Shown: positions 1-8,262 of the stretch, in pieces
How positions within the stretch are numbered: the stretch's first letter is position 1
How the letters are laid out: every line of letters begins with the position of its first letter
Source of the DNA: RI-153 sp963721725
Lineage (GTDB): Bacteria > Chloroflexota > Anaerolineae > Caldilineales > Caldilineaceae
Direction: 5' to 3'
Assembly (NCBI GenBank): GCA_963721725.1
Contig: CAVRLX010000003.1
Location: 372,001 to 436,000 of the forward strand
Length of the DNA stretch: 64,000 bases
Program-made: the position numbers and the translations under genes
Notes under the pieces: generated by a model
What the model was told of the DNA's origin: nothing
Database searches by the model: none
Seen by the model: only the letters and a program-made list of their open reading frames with translations

Positions 1-340
1 CCTCTGGTCTTCGCCTGTGATGGAACTGGTACAATGGGTCATGGCGGCGGAACAGCCTCTTTTCTTTGACCCTGCCACCCCTCTGGCCGATGCCAGCGAA
101 CTTTACTATCGCGCCAACGGCCGCGGGCTTCTGGTTCCCATCGGAGAAGAAAACCCACAAGGTGTGATCTTTATCTCCGACCCTATGCGCCCCGTTCCCT
201 TTGACGAAAACGACATGATCCTCATGCGCACCATTGCCAACAGCGCCGCCATCGCCATCGGCAATGTGCGGCTCTATCAAGAGTTGAACCAAGCCCGCAA
301 CGATCATCTCCGGGTATCGCTGGTGGGCCAGGAAGTCTAA
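1..340 (+). CDS. GAF-domain protein, C-terminal part (5' truncated by window edge)
   Basis: The reading frame is open from the first bases, so the gene begins upstream of the window. The visible ~110 residues have the look of the last half of a GAF sensor domain: a strand pair around 'GLLVPIG' and 'GVIFISD', then a helix with 'LMRTIANSAAIAIGNVRLYQEL', here shortened to its key pattern of a small-residue-rich helix ending in a leucine-rich coil. GAF domains bind small ligands or act as regulatory modules in sensor kinases and cyclases. The protein ends shortly after this helix, so no catalytic domain follows it. Any output domain must lie upstream. The convergent SDR gene begins 7 bases after the stop. 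Confidence 0.6.
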   Translation, partial: LWSSPVMELVQWVMAAEQPLFFDPATPLADASELYYRANGRGLLVPIGEENPQGVIFISDPMRPVPFDENDMILMRTIANSAAIAIGNVRLYQELNQARNDHLRVSLVGQEV

Positions 341-347
341 TCCCTGT

Positions 348-1121
348 CTACGTCGGCGTCACATAGGCCGCCGTAATTCCTCCGTCCACTGTAAAGGTTG
401 CTCCGGTAGTAAACGAAGAGTCATCCGACGCCAAAAAGAGCGCAGCCCGTGCGATCTCGCTGGCTTCGCCAAAGCGCCCCATAGGGATATGTACCAATCG
501 GCGCTGGCGCTTCTCTTCGGTGTTGAGCACCTTCATCAGCAACTCCGTGCGCAGCGGTCCCGGACAGAGCGCATTGACCCGAATCCCTTCGCGGGCGTGA
601 ATCACAGCCAACTCACGTGTCATCGAGAGCACACCCCCCTTGCTGGCGGTATAGGCCAGTTGCGGCGTGGCCGCGCCCAGCAGCGCCACAAACGACGCCA
701 CATTGATTACTGAGCCGCCGCCACTGCGCCGCAACGCCGGAATGCCGTATTTACACCCCAAAAAGACCCCTTTCAGGTTCACATTCATGGTCAGATCCCA
801 AACCGCCTCGTCCGTGGCAACGGCATCGTCATCCTCGGCCAGCATGATGCCGGCATTGTTAAAGAGCACGTGCAGCCCGCCAAACTGGCTCTCGGCGGCT
901 TCGACCATGGCCGCGCAGTCAGCCGCAGTGGAGACATCTACGCGCACGAAGAAGGCGCGCCCGCCGTCGGTCACCACGCGCCGCACCGTCTCCTCGCCAC
1001 CCGCCACATCCAGATCCGCCACCACCACCGCCGCGCCCTCCTGGGCAAAGAGCAACGCCGACTCGCGCCCGATCCCGCTGCCTGCCCCTGTGATCAACGC
1101 CACCTTGTTTTCTAACCGCAT
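348..1121 (-). CDS. SDR-family oxidoreductase
   Basis: A 257-residue classical short-chain dehydrogenase/reductase, expected to be a cytoplasmic NAD(P)-dependent oxidoreductase acting on an alcohol or ketone; the substrate cannot be read from sequence. Seen: the N-terminal cofactor motif TGAGSGIG near residues 11-18, an acidic residue after strand 2 ('VVADLD') that favours NAD over NADP, the NNAG motif, the active-site pair in YTASK, and the C-terminal 'TGATFTVDGG'. Length is typical of the family. The start at 1121 (MRLENK) was chosen over an in-frame start at 1256 because the extra 45 residues would read through a palindromic repeat (1166-1231) and do not resemble an SDR. Gene end is convergent with the upstream GAF gene. 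Confidence 0.88.
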   Translation of the reverse strand: MRLENKVALITGAGSGIGRESALLFAQEGAAVVVADLDVAGGEETVRRVVTDGGRAFFVRVDVSTAADCAAMVEAAESQFGGLHVLFNNAGIMLAEDDDAVATDEAVWDLTMNVNLKGVFLGCKYGIPALRRSGGGSVINVASFVALLGAATPQLAYTASKGGVLSMTRELAVIHAREGIRVNALCPGPLRTELLMKVLNTEEKRQRRLVHIPMGRFGEASEIARAALFLASDDSSFTTGATFTVDGGITAAYVTPT

Positions 1122-1165
1122 AGTTGCCTCTTCTCTCGTATTTTTAGTGCCAATGTGACTATACA

Positions 1166-1231
1166 GGGGCGACGCACTCGCCAGGGGTAGCTGGGTTGCG
1201 AAATGCTTATGTGGCGAGTGCGTCGCACCCG
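1166..1231. repeat. Dispersed palindromic repeat, family A copy 1
   Basis: Imperfect inverted repeat with arms close to GGTGCGACGCACTCGCC and its complement, separated by about 30 bases. A second copy lies at 47455-47518 in the opposite orientation and shares both the arms and an inner 'TTCGCAACC' block. It sits just upstream of the SDR start. Confidence 0.7.
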
Positions 1232-1254
1232 ACACACCTGAATAGATACGTGCC

Positions 1255-1290
1255 AATAAAAAGAGCAGCTACCGTGGGTGATAGCTGCTC
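1255..1290 (-). terminator. Rho-independent terminator after the YkuD relic
   Basis: On the minus strand an 8-bp stem GAGCAGCT/AGCTGCTC (1263-1270 with 1283-1290) is followed by TTTTTATT. It lies directly downstream of the transpeptidase and its decayed neighbour, so it probably ends that transcript. Confidence 0.75.
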
Positions 1291-1313
1291 AATTCCTTTA
1301 GACGCCGTGTCGC

Positions 1314-1601
1314 CTATTCATGGACCAACACCAATGTGCCCATACCCTCATCCAGGTTCATCCACGACTTGCCGTCCCATTTTGGGCCAGCCCAATTGCA
1401 CCCATTCCACATTGGGCAGATAGTAATAATCCCCTGCCGCCGCGCTCCCCCCGACGTGGTCTGGCTGCGGACCGTGCTTTTGATGCGAATCGTTCTCGTC
1501 ACGGTAGGGGTGCGCGACACCCCCGACGAGATCATCAAGCTGGGAATCGGACGCAGCCCCTGAAAGGCAATCACTTTTTGTTCACTCAAATCAACATTGA
1601 T
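1314..1601 (-). pseudogene. Decayed second YkuD (L,D-transpeptidase) domain
   Basis: This stretch continues in the same frame right after the TAA stop of the intact L,D-transpeptidase gene. Its translation, starting INVDLSEQKVIAFQG, lines up with the start of the upstream YkuD domain (IEVNLSNQTLTAWQG), including a shared 'TPTVT' segment. In a neighbouring frame 'YYYLPNVEWV' matches the next block, and the end GTLVLVHE matches GTEVYVHY. The catalytic His and SHGC segment is missing, so it cannot be an active transpeptidase. The only in-frame start near its beginning is a TTG at 1587-1589. I read it as a duplicated domain that lost its centre and frame. It could alternatively be a short expressed open frame, because a terminator follows it, but no ribosome binding site is visible. 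Confidence 0.6.
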
Positions 1602-2699
1602 TTAATAGTGGACGTAGACTTCCGTGCCAGCCGGTGCCCAGTTAAAGAGAAATTGTGCTTCTTCGCTACGCATATTGACACAGCCGTGGCTCATGGTGCT
1701 GCCAAAATTCGCGTGCCAATAGGTGCCATGAATGGCATAGCCTTGATAGAAATACATCACCCAGGGCACGCCGGGCAGGCTATAGCCGGGGCCAGACATA
1801 TTCTGGCTGGTATACTTAGTCCCCACCTGAAAGCGCCCGGTGACGGTAGGGGTAGCCGGCGTGCCTGTGCTGACGTAGGTGTGCAACACGGGCATACTGC
1901 CCTGCCACGCCGTTAAGGTCTGATTCGAAAGGTTAACCTCGATCCAGCGTACCCCATCGGCGGGGGCATTAGCCGTCAAAAAGCCAGTGGCCGGGGCTGC
2001 TTTTTTCACACGCAACTTTTGGCCCACCCACACAAAGTTGGGATCGGGCAAGCCATTTGCCACCATCAATTCCTGTACGGTGGTGCTGTGATCATCGGCA
2101 ATTTGGGCCAATGAATCGCCAACCTGCACCGTATAGATGGAATCGGCCACGGCCGGCTTTGCCATTTTCTCATCCACGCCCAACGAGGCAGCGCGCGCGG
2201 TCACACGCAGCTTTTGGCCCACCCACACAAAGTTGGGGTTGGTCAACCCGTTCAACCGCATCAAGTCATTGATGGACATGCCGTGGTTCTGGGCAACTTG
2301 GGCCAATGTGTCGCCGCGCTGGACGGTATAGTAGCCATCGCCGGCGGGCAAGGTGGCACGGGCGGCCACCCCGCGGCTGGCGCTGCTCTGCTGGCCGGGG
2401 ATCACCAACCGTTGGCCGATATAGATAATGTTGGGGTTGGCAATGCCGTTGCTGCTGGCAAGATCGCTCAGCGAGACGTTGTAGTGCTGCGCAATCGAGG
2501 CCAACGAATCGCCCCGCTGCACAACATGAATGCCCGCATCTTCAGCCAGCGCCGTCGGGGCATGGGCCAGCCCGGCAAACAAAAAGGCCAGCACCAGCAA
2601 AAGCCGTGCGATCTGGGGGATCAGGTGTCGGGGTAGGTGTCTGATTTCAAAGGATGAAGTTTCAGTTTCTTCACGAGGGTTGAATTCAAGGTCTGTCAT
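1602..2699 (-). CDS. Secreted LysM-YkuD L,D-transpeptidase
   Basis: A 365-residue exported cell-wall enzyme. L,D-transpeptidases form 3-3 peptide crosslinks in peptidoglycan or attach proteins to it. Seen in order: a short cytoplasmic tail, one hydrophobic segment (LLLVLAFLFAGLAHA) that ends in a likely signal-peptidase site, three LysM peptidoglycan-binding repeats (each beginning 'VQRGDSLA', 'VQRGDTLA' or 'VQVGDSLA' and ending 'GQ(R/K)L'), and a C-terminal YkuD domain with HGTYWH and the catalytic SHGCVNM motif. The start at 2699 (MTDLEF) is preferred to an upstream in-frame start at 2873, which would read through the promoter. Transcribed alone from a good promoter at 2794-2821. A decayed copy of the YkuD domain follows the stop. 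Confidence 0.9.
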   Translation of the reverse strand: MTDLEFNPREETETSSFEIRHLPRHLIPQIARLLLVLAFLFAGLAHAPTALAEDAGIHVVQRGDSLASIAQHYNVSLSDLASSNGIANPNIIYIGQRLVIPGQQSSASRGVAARATLPAGDGYYTVQRGDTLAQVAQNHGMSINDLMRLNGLTNPNFVWVGQKLRVTARAASLGVDEKMAKPAVADSIYTVQVGDSLAQIADDHSTTVQELMVANGLPDPNFVWVGQKLRVKKAAPATGFLTANAPADGVRWIEVNLSNQTLTAWQGSMPVLHTYVSTGTPATPTVTGRFQVGTKYTSQNMSGPGYSLPGVPWVMYFYQGYAIHGTYWHANFGSTMSHGCVNMRSEEAQFLFNWAPAGTEVYVHY

Positions 2700-2793
2700 G
2701 GGTTGACCCTTCGCTGGGAGGATGGAATCCGATGGTTGATGGAGACAAAATTGATTGCCGCCGAGAAGCGTTCGGCGGCACAAATTGACAGGT

Positions 2794-2821
2794 ATTATAG
2801 CACAGCGCTTTGAATTGTAAA
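2794..2821 (-). promoter_or_regulatory. Sigma-70-like promoter for the L,D-transpeptidase
   Basis: On the minus strand TTTACA (2816-2821) and TATAAT (2794-2799) are separated by 16 bases, about 95 bases upstream of the start codon. No other good match lies between the divergent genes. Confidence 0.55.
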
Positions 2822-2932
2822 CCACGCCAAGAAACGTACAAAGACCCGCAGATGTTGGCCGCGTTACAGCCACCCCCCTATCCTCAGCCTATGCTGCTTG
2901 CGCTTACATCTGCCATTTTCAAAGGAGCCTTC

Positions 2933-4498
2933 ATGAGCATCACCGCACACCCAGAAACAAAGACAGCCTTTCCCGTAGAAGTCCCCCCCATGGATCAATA
3001 CAATCGGGCGCTGCTAGAGAATGCCCGCCCGGCCCAATGGAAAAATCCGCAGCCATCGGGTCGCTATAATCTAGTGGCAATTGGCAGCGGCACAGCCGGG
3101 CTGATTTCAGTGATTGGCGCGGCGGGGCTAGGCGGTAAAGTGGCGCTGATCGAAAAACATCTTCTGGGCGGCGATTGTCTCAACGCGGGCTGTGTGCCCT
3201 CCAAAAGCATCATTCGCTCGGCCAAAGCCATGGGCGAGATCCGCAAAGCCAGCACGCTGGGCATTCACGTGCCAGAGGGTGTCACTGTCAACTTTGGCGA
3301 AGTCATGCAACGGATGCGGCGCATCCGCGCCAACATTAGCCACGACGACTCTGTGGAGCGGCTCCATCGCGAAGGGGTGGAACTCTTCTTCGGCACAGGG
3401 CGCTTTACCGGTCCCCACACCATTGAAGTGGTCAACGGCGACCAACGCCACACGCTGGAATTTGCCCGCGCCGTGATCACCACTGGCTCGCGTCCGCGCC
3501 CGCTCACTGTTCCTGGCGCGCAGGAAGCGGGCTATCTCACCAACGAAACCATCTTTCAACTTACTGAGCAGCCGCGCCGCATGGCCGTCATCGGCAGCGG
3601 CCCGATTGGCGCCGAGATGGCACAGACCTTCGCCCGTTTGGGCACGAAGGTTACCATTATTGAGCACGACAAACAGATTTTGCCGCGCGAGGATGCCGAC
3701 GCCGCCCGCATTGTGCAAGAGGCCTTTGTCCACGACGGCATTGAACTGCTCTTTGGGGCAGAGTTGCACTCTGTACGCAAAAGTGAGACGGGCAAAGTGT
3801 TGACCTATCGCCAAAACGGGGCGGAAAAAGAGTGCGAAGTCGACGCAATTCTGGTCTCGATTGGGCGCATTCCCAACGTGGAAGGGCTAAATCTAGAGGC
3901 AGCAGGGGTGGAGTATAGCGAGCGCGGCGTCACCACCGACGAAACCATGCGCACCACCAATCCGATTGTCTATGCGGCTGGTGACATTGGCATCCGCTAT
4001 CAGTTTACCCACATTGCCGACGCCACCGCCCGCATGGTGATCCAGAATGCGCTCTTCCCTGGCCCAAAAAAGAAAAAAGCCGATCTGGTTGTACCGTGGA
4101 CGACCTTCACCGACCCAGAAATCGCACACGTGGGGATGTATGAAAAGGACGCCGAGGCCCAGGGCATTCGCGTGAAGACCTTTATACAGCGCTTCGATAC
4201 GATTGATCGCGCCAAAACCGACGGCGAAACCGAAGGCTTTGTAAAAATTCACGTTAAGGCGGGCACAGACAAAATCCTGGGCGCAACCATTGTGGCCGCC
4301 CACGCCGGCGAGATGATCAGCGAGATCACCACGGCCATGGTGGGCGGCGTGGGGCTGGGGACAATGGCGACGGTGATTCATGCCTACCCGACCCAGACCG
4401 AAGCGATTAAAAAGATCGCGGATCAATACAACCGCACGCGCCTTTCGCCGCTGATCAAACGGGTGCTGGGCGTATGGATGGCGTGGCAGCGCCGGTAG
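2933..4498 (+). CDS. Mercuric reductase/dihydrolipoamide dehydrogenase-like flavoprotein
   Basis: A 521-residue cytoplasmic FAD-dependent pyridine nucleotide-disulfide oxidoreductase. Seen: an FAD dinucleotide motif AIGSGTAG, the redox-active disulfide GGDCLNAGCVPSK, a second nucleotide motif VIGSGPIGAEMAQ for NAD(P)H, the FAD-ribityl motif YAAGDIG, and a C-terminal dimerisation domain with HAYPTQTEA carrying the conserved His-Pro-Thr. It has an extra ~45 residues before the FAD motif that show no metal-binding GMTCxxC, and no C-terminal vicinal Cys pair of true MerA, so mercury reduction is unlikely. The exact substrate is unknown; related orphan 'FAD-containing oxidoreductases' often act on small disulfides. 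The start at 2933 follows an AAAGGAG ribosome site. No partner genes for an alpha-keto acid complex are nearby. Confidence 0.85.
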   Translation: MSITAHPETKTAFPVEVPPMDQYNRALLENARPAQWKNPQPSGRYNLVAIGSGTAGLISVIGAAGLGGKVALIEKHLLGGDCLNAGCVPSKSIIRSAKAMGEIRKASTLGIHVPEGVTVNFGEVMQRMRRIRANISHDDSVERLHREGVELFFGTGRFTGPHTIEVVNGDQRHTLEFARAVITTGSRPRPLTVPGAQEAGYLTNETIFQLTEQPRRMAVIGSGPIGAEMAQTFARLGTKVTIIEHDKQILPREDADAARIVQEAFVHDGIELLFGAELHSVRKSETGKVLTYRQNGAEKECEVDAILVSIGRIPNVEGLNLEAAGVEYSERGVTTDETMRTTNPIVYAAGDIGIRYQFTHIADATARMVIQNALFPGPKKKKADLVVPWTTFTDPEIAHVGMYEKDAEAQGIRVKTFIQRFDTIDRAKTDGETEGFVKIHVKAGTDKILGATIVAAHAGEMISEITTAMVGGVGLGTMATVIHAYPTQTEAIKKIADQYNRTRLSPLIKRVLGVWMAWQRR

Positions 4499-4501
4499 AA
4501 A

Positions 4502-4546
4502 CGCAAAACGTAGGGACGCAAAATTTTGCGTCTCTACGTTTTGCGC
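4502..4546. terminator. Bidirectional terminator between convergent genes
   Basis: A near-perfect palindrome with stem CGCAAAACG (4503-4511) / CGTTTTGCG (4537-4545) and an inner GACGCAAA/TTTGCGTC. It starts a few bases after the oxidoreductase stop, and the stop codon of the convergent MFS gene lies inside its right arm. Confidence 0.6.
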
Positions 4547-5799
4547 GGCTCTTGCACCCAGAACGAAAGCAAGAACCAGCCAACCAGGGCCACCGCCAGC
4601 GCGGTAACGAAAAGCGTTGGATAGCCGCCCCAAGTTGCCAGCCAGCCACCGATCAACGGGGCCAGCGTCACCACTGGGGCCAACAACGTGTTGGTAAGGC
4701 CGATATAGGTGGGGCGCTCGTGGGGCGAGCAAAACTCCAAAATTATATTCAGCGCCGAGACCATATCCGCCGCGGTATAGACCCCCACCAAAATAAAGAT
4801 CGGGATTAACCAGATCCAAGAGGTGGCAAACAGCGCCAAGATCGAGGCCAGGGCCATGCCCAGTGCGGCCCCGGCCAAGACCACTTTGTGTCCCCATCGG
4901 TCCCCCACCACGCCCCAGACCAAGTTCATCACCGCCTGGGTCGCCACCAAGACCGCTGTCAACGTCCCCACAGTTGCGCCAGAGACCCCGAAGCGTTCAA
5001 TGCCATAGAGCAGAAAAAAGCCGTTCGCCATCGTCCCCAGTTGAATCGTCGTGCGCCCCACCAAAAAACGCGTATAGTTGCGATTGTTGCGCAAGACCGC
5101 AGGCAGGCGGCGCAGATAGCGGCGAATGGGAACCCGCTCAGCGGCGATTTCGCTGGGCGGTTCGCGGTTCAACGCCAGCCCGCCCCACGAGATCGCCAGC
5201 GCAGTCGAGGCAATTGCAAAGAGAATGGCAAAGTTAAGCGGGAAGGCGTATCGCTCCAAAATTTGCCCGGCAAAAAGCGCCCCCACAATCCCCAGCATGG
5301 CCCCCACGCTGTGGCCCGATCCCGACCAGATCCCACGGCGGCTGACAGGGATGACTTTGGCGATCATATCGAACCAGGCGGGGGTGGCGATGCCTGCGCC
5401 AAAGGCCGACGCCCCCAGCCCCAAGAGCACCACAACCAGCGCCGCCAGCGGCATATCCACGGCAAAGAGCAGGACTGCCCCCCCTATCAGTGCATAGGGA
5501 ATGCGTTCGCACAGACCCCCGATCCACATGACAAAGGGCTTTTTATAGCGCAGCCCTTCGGTGAAGTTGGCCGTAAGCAGTTGCGGCAGATAGAAGCCCA
5601 GGCTGAAGATTGCCGGGATCAGGCCCACGGCGATCTTGGAATCGGTTAACTGGCTGACCAGTAACGGCATTACCGTGTCGCGCGAGACAATGCTTAGCCC
5701 CAAGGTAATAAAAATAATGTCCACGAGATTCACAGAAAAATTCCAGCGCAAATTCTTTTCAGCTTGATGGGGTAGAGCAACTTCAGGCATAGCATTCAC
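4534..5799 (-). CDS. MFS transporter
   Basis: A 421-residue integral membrane protein with about 12 hydrophobic segments arranged in two halves of six, separated by a basic central loop (around 'RVPIRRYLRRLPAVL'). This is the layout of the major facilitator superfamily. A conserved-type loop 'GDRWGHKVVLAG' follows a membrane helix in the second half, as in MFS loop 8-9. It is probably a proton-coupled exporter or a solute carrier of the inner membrane; substrate cannot be told. The start at 5799 gives an amphipathic N-terminal tail before the first helix. It is convergent with the flavoprotein and appears to be a single-gene unit. Its stop lies within the shared terminator. Confidence 0.85.
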   Translation of the reverse strand: MNAMPEVALPHQAEKNLRWNFSVNLVDIIFITLGLSIVSRDTVMPLLVSQLTDSKIAVGLIPAIFSLGFYLPQLLTANFTEGLRYKKPFVMWIGGLCERIPYALIGGAVLLFAVDMPLAALVVVLLGLGASAFGAGIATPAWFDMIAKVIPVSRRGIWSGSGHSVGAMLGIVGALFAGQILERYAFPLNFAILFAIASTALAISWGGLALNREPPSEIAAERVPIRRYLRRLPAVLRNNRNYTRFLVGRTTIQLGTMANGFFLLYGIERFGVSGATVGTLTAVLVATQAVMNLVWGVVGDRWGHKVVLAGAALGMALASILALFATSWIWLIPIFILVGVYTAADMVSALNIILEFCSPHERPTYIGLTNTLLAPVVTLAPLIGGWLATWGGYPTLFVTALAVALVGWFLLSFWVQEPRKT

Positions 5800-6354
5800 C
5801 AGGAGAGCGCGGCATGGCGCGGAGGAACGAGTGATGGCTCAAGAGTATACGGGGGGATGCGTTCCCACAAGATCCGCAACGGCTTATGCGTCCCGCTGGG
5901 CGGTTTGCGCGATTTGGCAATAGAACCGAGCAAATTTAATCCCCTAACTTTCAGTGTACGACAAAAGTCAATGGGCCGCCTTAGTAGGCGGCCGGTTTGA
6001 TCGGGAAAGCCTATCGGTTCCACTGACAACCGATGAGTTCATTTCGGCTATGCTAGGGTAGCTCTACATAAGTGTCGCACCCTAGACCTGTAGAGTTGTA
6101 TGCGATGAAAGGAAGGAAGCTTGTCATCTACTACTGCCGGGCGCGATTTATCCCCGATGCGTAGGACGGAATAGATTAGAGCAGGCGCACCTATACTCCG
6201 CAGCAGCACACAAGGACATTTTTCAAAAAGCAGAAACTGTTCCTTCGTGGCGCTGCTTCGTATAAAAACATCTTGCAATCGCCTGACGCGCTGCACTGAA
6301 TCACCTCATCGAACCCAAGTCAAGAGGGTTAAACTTTCAAACAGGAGAAAAGAA
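5800..6354. other. Intergenic region without a gene
   Basis: No convincing open frame. It holds a small GGCCGCC/GGCGGCC hairpin (5974-5993), a short stretch with CTCTACA/TGTAGAG pairing near 6061-6096, and a copy of palindromic repeat B (6192-6264). The ribosome site AGGAG before the YtxH gene is at its end. Confidence 0.5.
6192..6264 (+). repeat. Dispersed ~75-bp palindromic repeat, family B copy 1
   Basis: Starts TATACTCCGCAGCAGCACAC and ends GGCGCTGCTTCGTATA, with ends that pair into a long imperfect hairpin. The reverse complement of 13646-13721 matches it along the whole length (shared blocks ACAAGGA, AGCAGAAACTGTTCCTT, GCGCTGC). No coding capacity. A small non-autonomous mobile repeat is the simplest reading. 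Confidence 0.7.
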
Positions 6355-6756
6355 ATGACTAAATATAACCACGATCATGCCGAAAACAGCTTCCAGCAAG
6401 ACAACCCAATCAAGTCAAGCCGCTTTGGAGTTGGCCTGCTAATTGGCCTACTGGCCGGGTTTATCTTTGGCGGTCTGGCGGGTGCGGGGATCATGCTGTT
6501 GCTGGCGCCTCAATCGGGAAAGCGCACCCGGGCCAAACTGCAACGGGAAAGTATGAAGTTGCGCCATCAGGCAACTGAAAGCATAGAAGATGCCCTGGCA
6601 GACGTCGGTGATAAGGCCCATGAGTACACGGATGGTCTTCAAAAAGAGGTTGGAAAAGCGGAGCGAAGCGGTCGGAAAATCCTTGATGAACAAAAAGATA
6701 ATTTTTCCGCAATCGTCAAGGCTGGAAAGAATGCAGTTCAAGGTAACCGGAGCTAA
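6355..6756 (+). CDS. YtxH-domain membrane protein
   Basis: A 133-residue small protein. After a 25-residue hydrophilic start there is one strongly hydrophobic, glycine-rich helix (GVGLLIGLLAGFIFGGLAGAG) followed at once by LLLAPQSGKRTRAKL, the hallmark of the YtxH family. The rest is a charged helical tail likely to form a coiled coil. YtxH proteins are single-pass membrane proteins often linked to general stress responses; a biochemical role is not established. The start at 6355 was chosen over 6247 because it follows AGGAGAAAAG at good spacing. It stands alone, between repeat B and the surface-protein cassette. Confidence 0.8.
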   Translation: MTKYNHDHAENSFQQDNPIKSSRFGVGLLIGLLAGFIFGGLAGAGIMLLLAPQSGKRTRAKLQRESMKLRHQATESIEDALADVGDKAHEYTDGLQKEVGKAERSGRKILDEQKDNFSAIVKAGKNAVQGNRS

Positions 6757-6907
6757 CCTAGTCGCCCTATTACTCTGGGTCTATTTAGGATGAGTTACTC
6801 CGCAAAGTAGTCGCCCCCAAATGCGAGCACATCAGCGCTGGGGGCCTACTTGGCTAATTCATCTTCCTGACACCCCTCTTGTTGTCTGTACCCAAAAGGT
6901 AGTTGCC

Positions 6908-8230
6908 ATGCTCAAATCTAAATTTTTCGTAGCGGTTCTGCTAATCTGTGTCGCGCTCCTGCCCGGACTGGTCAATTCCTTTTCCAGCGCGTTGGCTGCC
7001 CCCCTGGCGGCGATTGCGCCAACGCTGGGCACGGCAGCGAGCTTTGGCGTCTTGGGGGGATCGACGGTGACCAATACAGGACTGACCGTGATCAACGGGA
7101 ATGTCGGCGTCTCACCCGGTTCCGCCGTCACCGGCTTTCCCCCAGGGGTCGTCGTAGCACCAGGCGTCATCCATGCCGGGAATGCAGTGGCCGCCCAGGC
7201 CCATGCCGATGCTGTGATTGCCTACGACGCACTGGTCGGCCAAGCGTGCGATTTCCAATTAACCGGTCAGAATTTGGGTGGACTCACGCTCACCCCAGGC
7301 GTTTATTGTTTTAATACGTCGGCCCAGTTGACGGGGCAGCTCATCCTTGATGTCCAGACCGACCCCAATGCGATCTTTGTTTTCAAGATAGGCAGCACGC
7401 TGACGACGGCATCGAATTCGTCTGTTGTCTTCAGCAACGGCGGCCCAAGCTGTAACGTATTTTGGCAGGTGGGCAGCTCCGCAACATTCGGGACAGCCAG
7501 CGCGTTTGCTGGTAATGTCGTTGTGCTGACGAGTGCTACCCTGTCCACCGATACCCAGGTGACCGGCAAAGTCTTGGCACTCAATGGCGCAGTGACGTTG
7601 GACACCAACAACATCATGCCCTGTGTGGCTGCGCCATCTCCAACGTCCACAAACACACCGACAAACACACCGACGAACACACCGACGAACACGCCGACGA
7701 ACACACCGACGAACACACCGACGAACACGCCGACGAACACGCCGACGAACACACCGACGAACACACCGACGAACACGCCCGGCCCATCTCCAACGCCCAC
7801 AAATACACCGACGAACACACCGACGAACACGCCCGGCCCATCTCCAACGCCCACCATCACGCCGACTGCGACCAATACCCGGCCACCGACGGCAGTGGAG
7901 CTACTCTACTTTGTGGCAAGCAGGAATGGACAGACCGTTGTGCTGGGTTGGGAAACAGCGACAGAAATCGACAACTACGGCTTTAACCTCTATCGGGCAA
8001 GCACAGACAACTTCGCTCAGGCTAAACTGATCCACTTCAAGCCGTCAGCCATTCAGGGCGGCACAGGTAGCGGTGCAACCTATGGCTTCATGGACACGCT
8101 TCCGAGCCAAGGCACATGGTGGTATTGGCTGGCCGATATGGATACTCGTAGCATTCAGACGCTCCACACGCCATCCGTCGCTGTACGGTTACACTTTGAG
8201 ATCCGTTTGCCGTCAATAAGGAACTACTAG
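6908..8230 (+). CDS. Secreted DUF3494 (ice-binding-like) protein with Thr/Pro stalk
   Basis: A 440-residue exported protein. Seen: signal peptide (VAVLLICVALLPGLVNSFSSALA), then a ~210-residue DUF3494 domain beginning 'LGTAASFGVLGGSTVTNTG' with the family patterns 'INGNVGVSPGSAVTG', 'LTLTPGVYCF' and 'FKIGSTLTT'. DUF3494 is the beta-solenoid fold of microbial ice-binding proteins, but many members in mesophiles act as adhesion or surface modules, so antifreeze function is only possible. A TNTP-repeat stalk follows (7646-7850), then a ~115-residue fibronectin-like C-terminal domain ('VELLYFVASRNG ... GWETATEIDNYGFNLYRA') ending RLPSIRNY. It has no LPxTG. First gene of a surface cassette; its 3' half is duplicated in the next gene. 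Confidence 0.85.
   Translation: MLKSKFFVAVLLICVALLPGLVNSFSSALAAPLAAIAPTLGTAASFGVLGGSTVTNTGLTVINGNVGVSPGSAVTGFPPGVVVAPGVIHAGNAVAAQAHADAVIAYDALVGQACDFQLTGQNLGGLTLTPGVYCFNTSAQLTGQLILDVQTDPNAIFVFKIGSTLTTASNSSVVFSNGGPSCNVFWQVGSSATFGTASAFAGNVVVLTSATLSTDTQVTGKVLALNGAVTLDTNNIMPCVAAPSPTSTNTPTNTPTNTPTNTPTNTPTNTPTNTPTNTPTNTPTNTPTNTPGPSPTPTNTPTNTPTNTPGPSPTPTITPTATNTRPPTAVELLYFVASRNGQTVVLGWETATEIDNYGFNLYRASTDNFAQAKLIHFKPSAIQGGTGSGATYGFMDTLPSQGTWWYWLADMDTRSIQTLHTPSVAVRLHFEIRLPSIRNY
7646..7850 (+). repeat. 12-bp coding repeats (Thr-Asn-Thr-Pro stalk)
   Basis: Repeated unit ACACCGACGAAC, about 11 copies plus 3 more after a GPSPTP interruption. It encodes TNTP. Units vary only at third positions (ACA/ACG), so it is a recently expanded array. 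Confidence 0.9.
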
Positions 8231-8262
8231 CCATTGCCGTGTTTCGCTTGAAGGAAAATTCT

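Noticed and set aside
2785..2798. TTGACA followed by TATTAT on the plus strand as a promoter for the flavoprotein
   Set aside because: The two boxes are only two bases apart, and the same bases fit a properly spaced minus-strand promoter.
6908..8230. Firm assignment as an antifreeze protein
   Set aside because: DUF3494 domains are common in mesophilic bacteria and the ice-binding residues cannot be judged by eye; only the fold family is supported.
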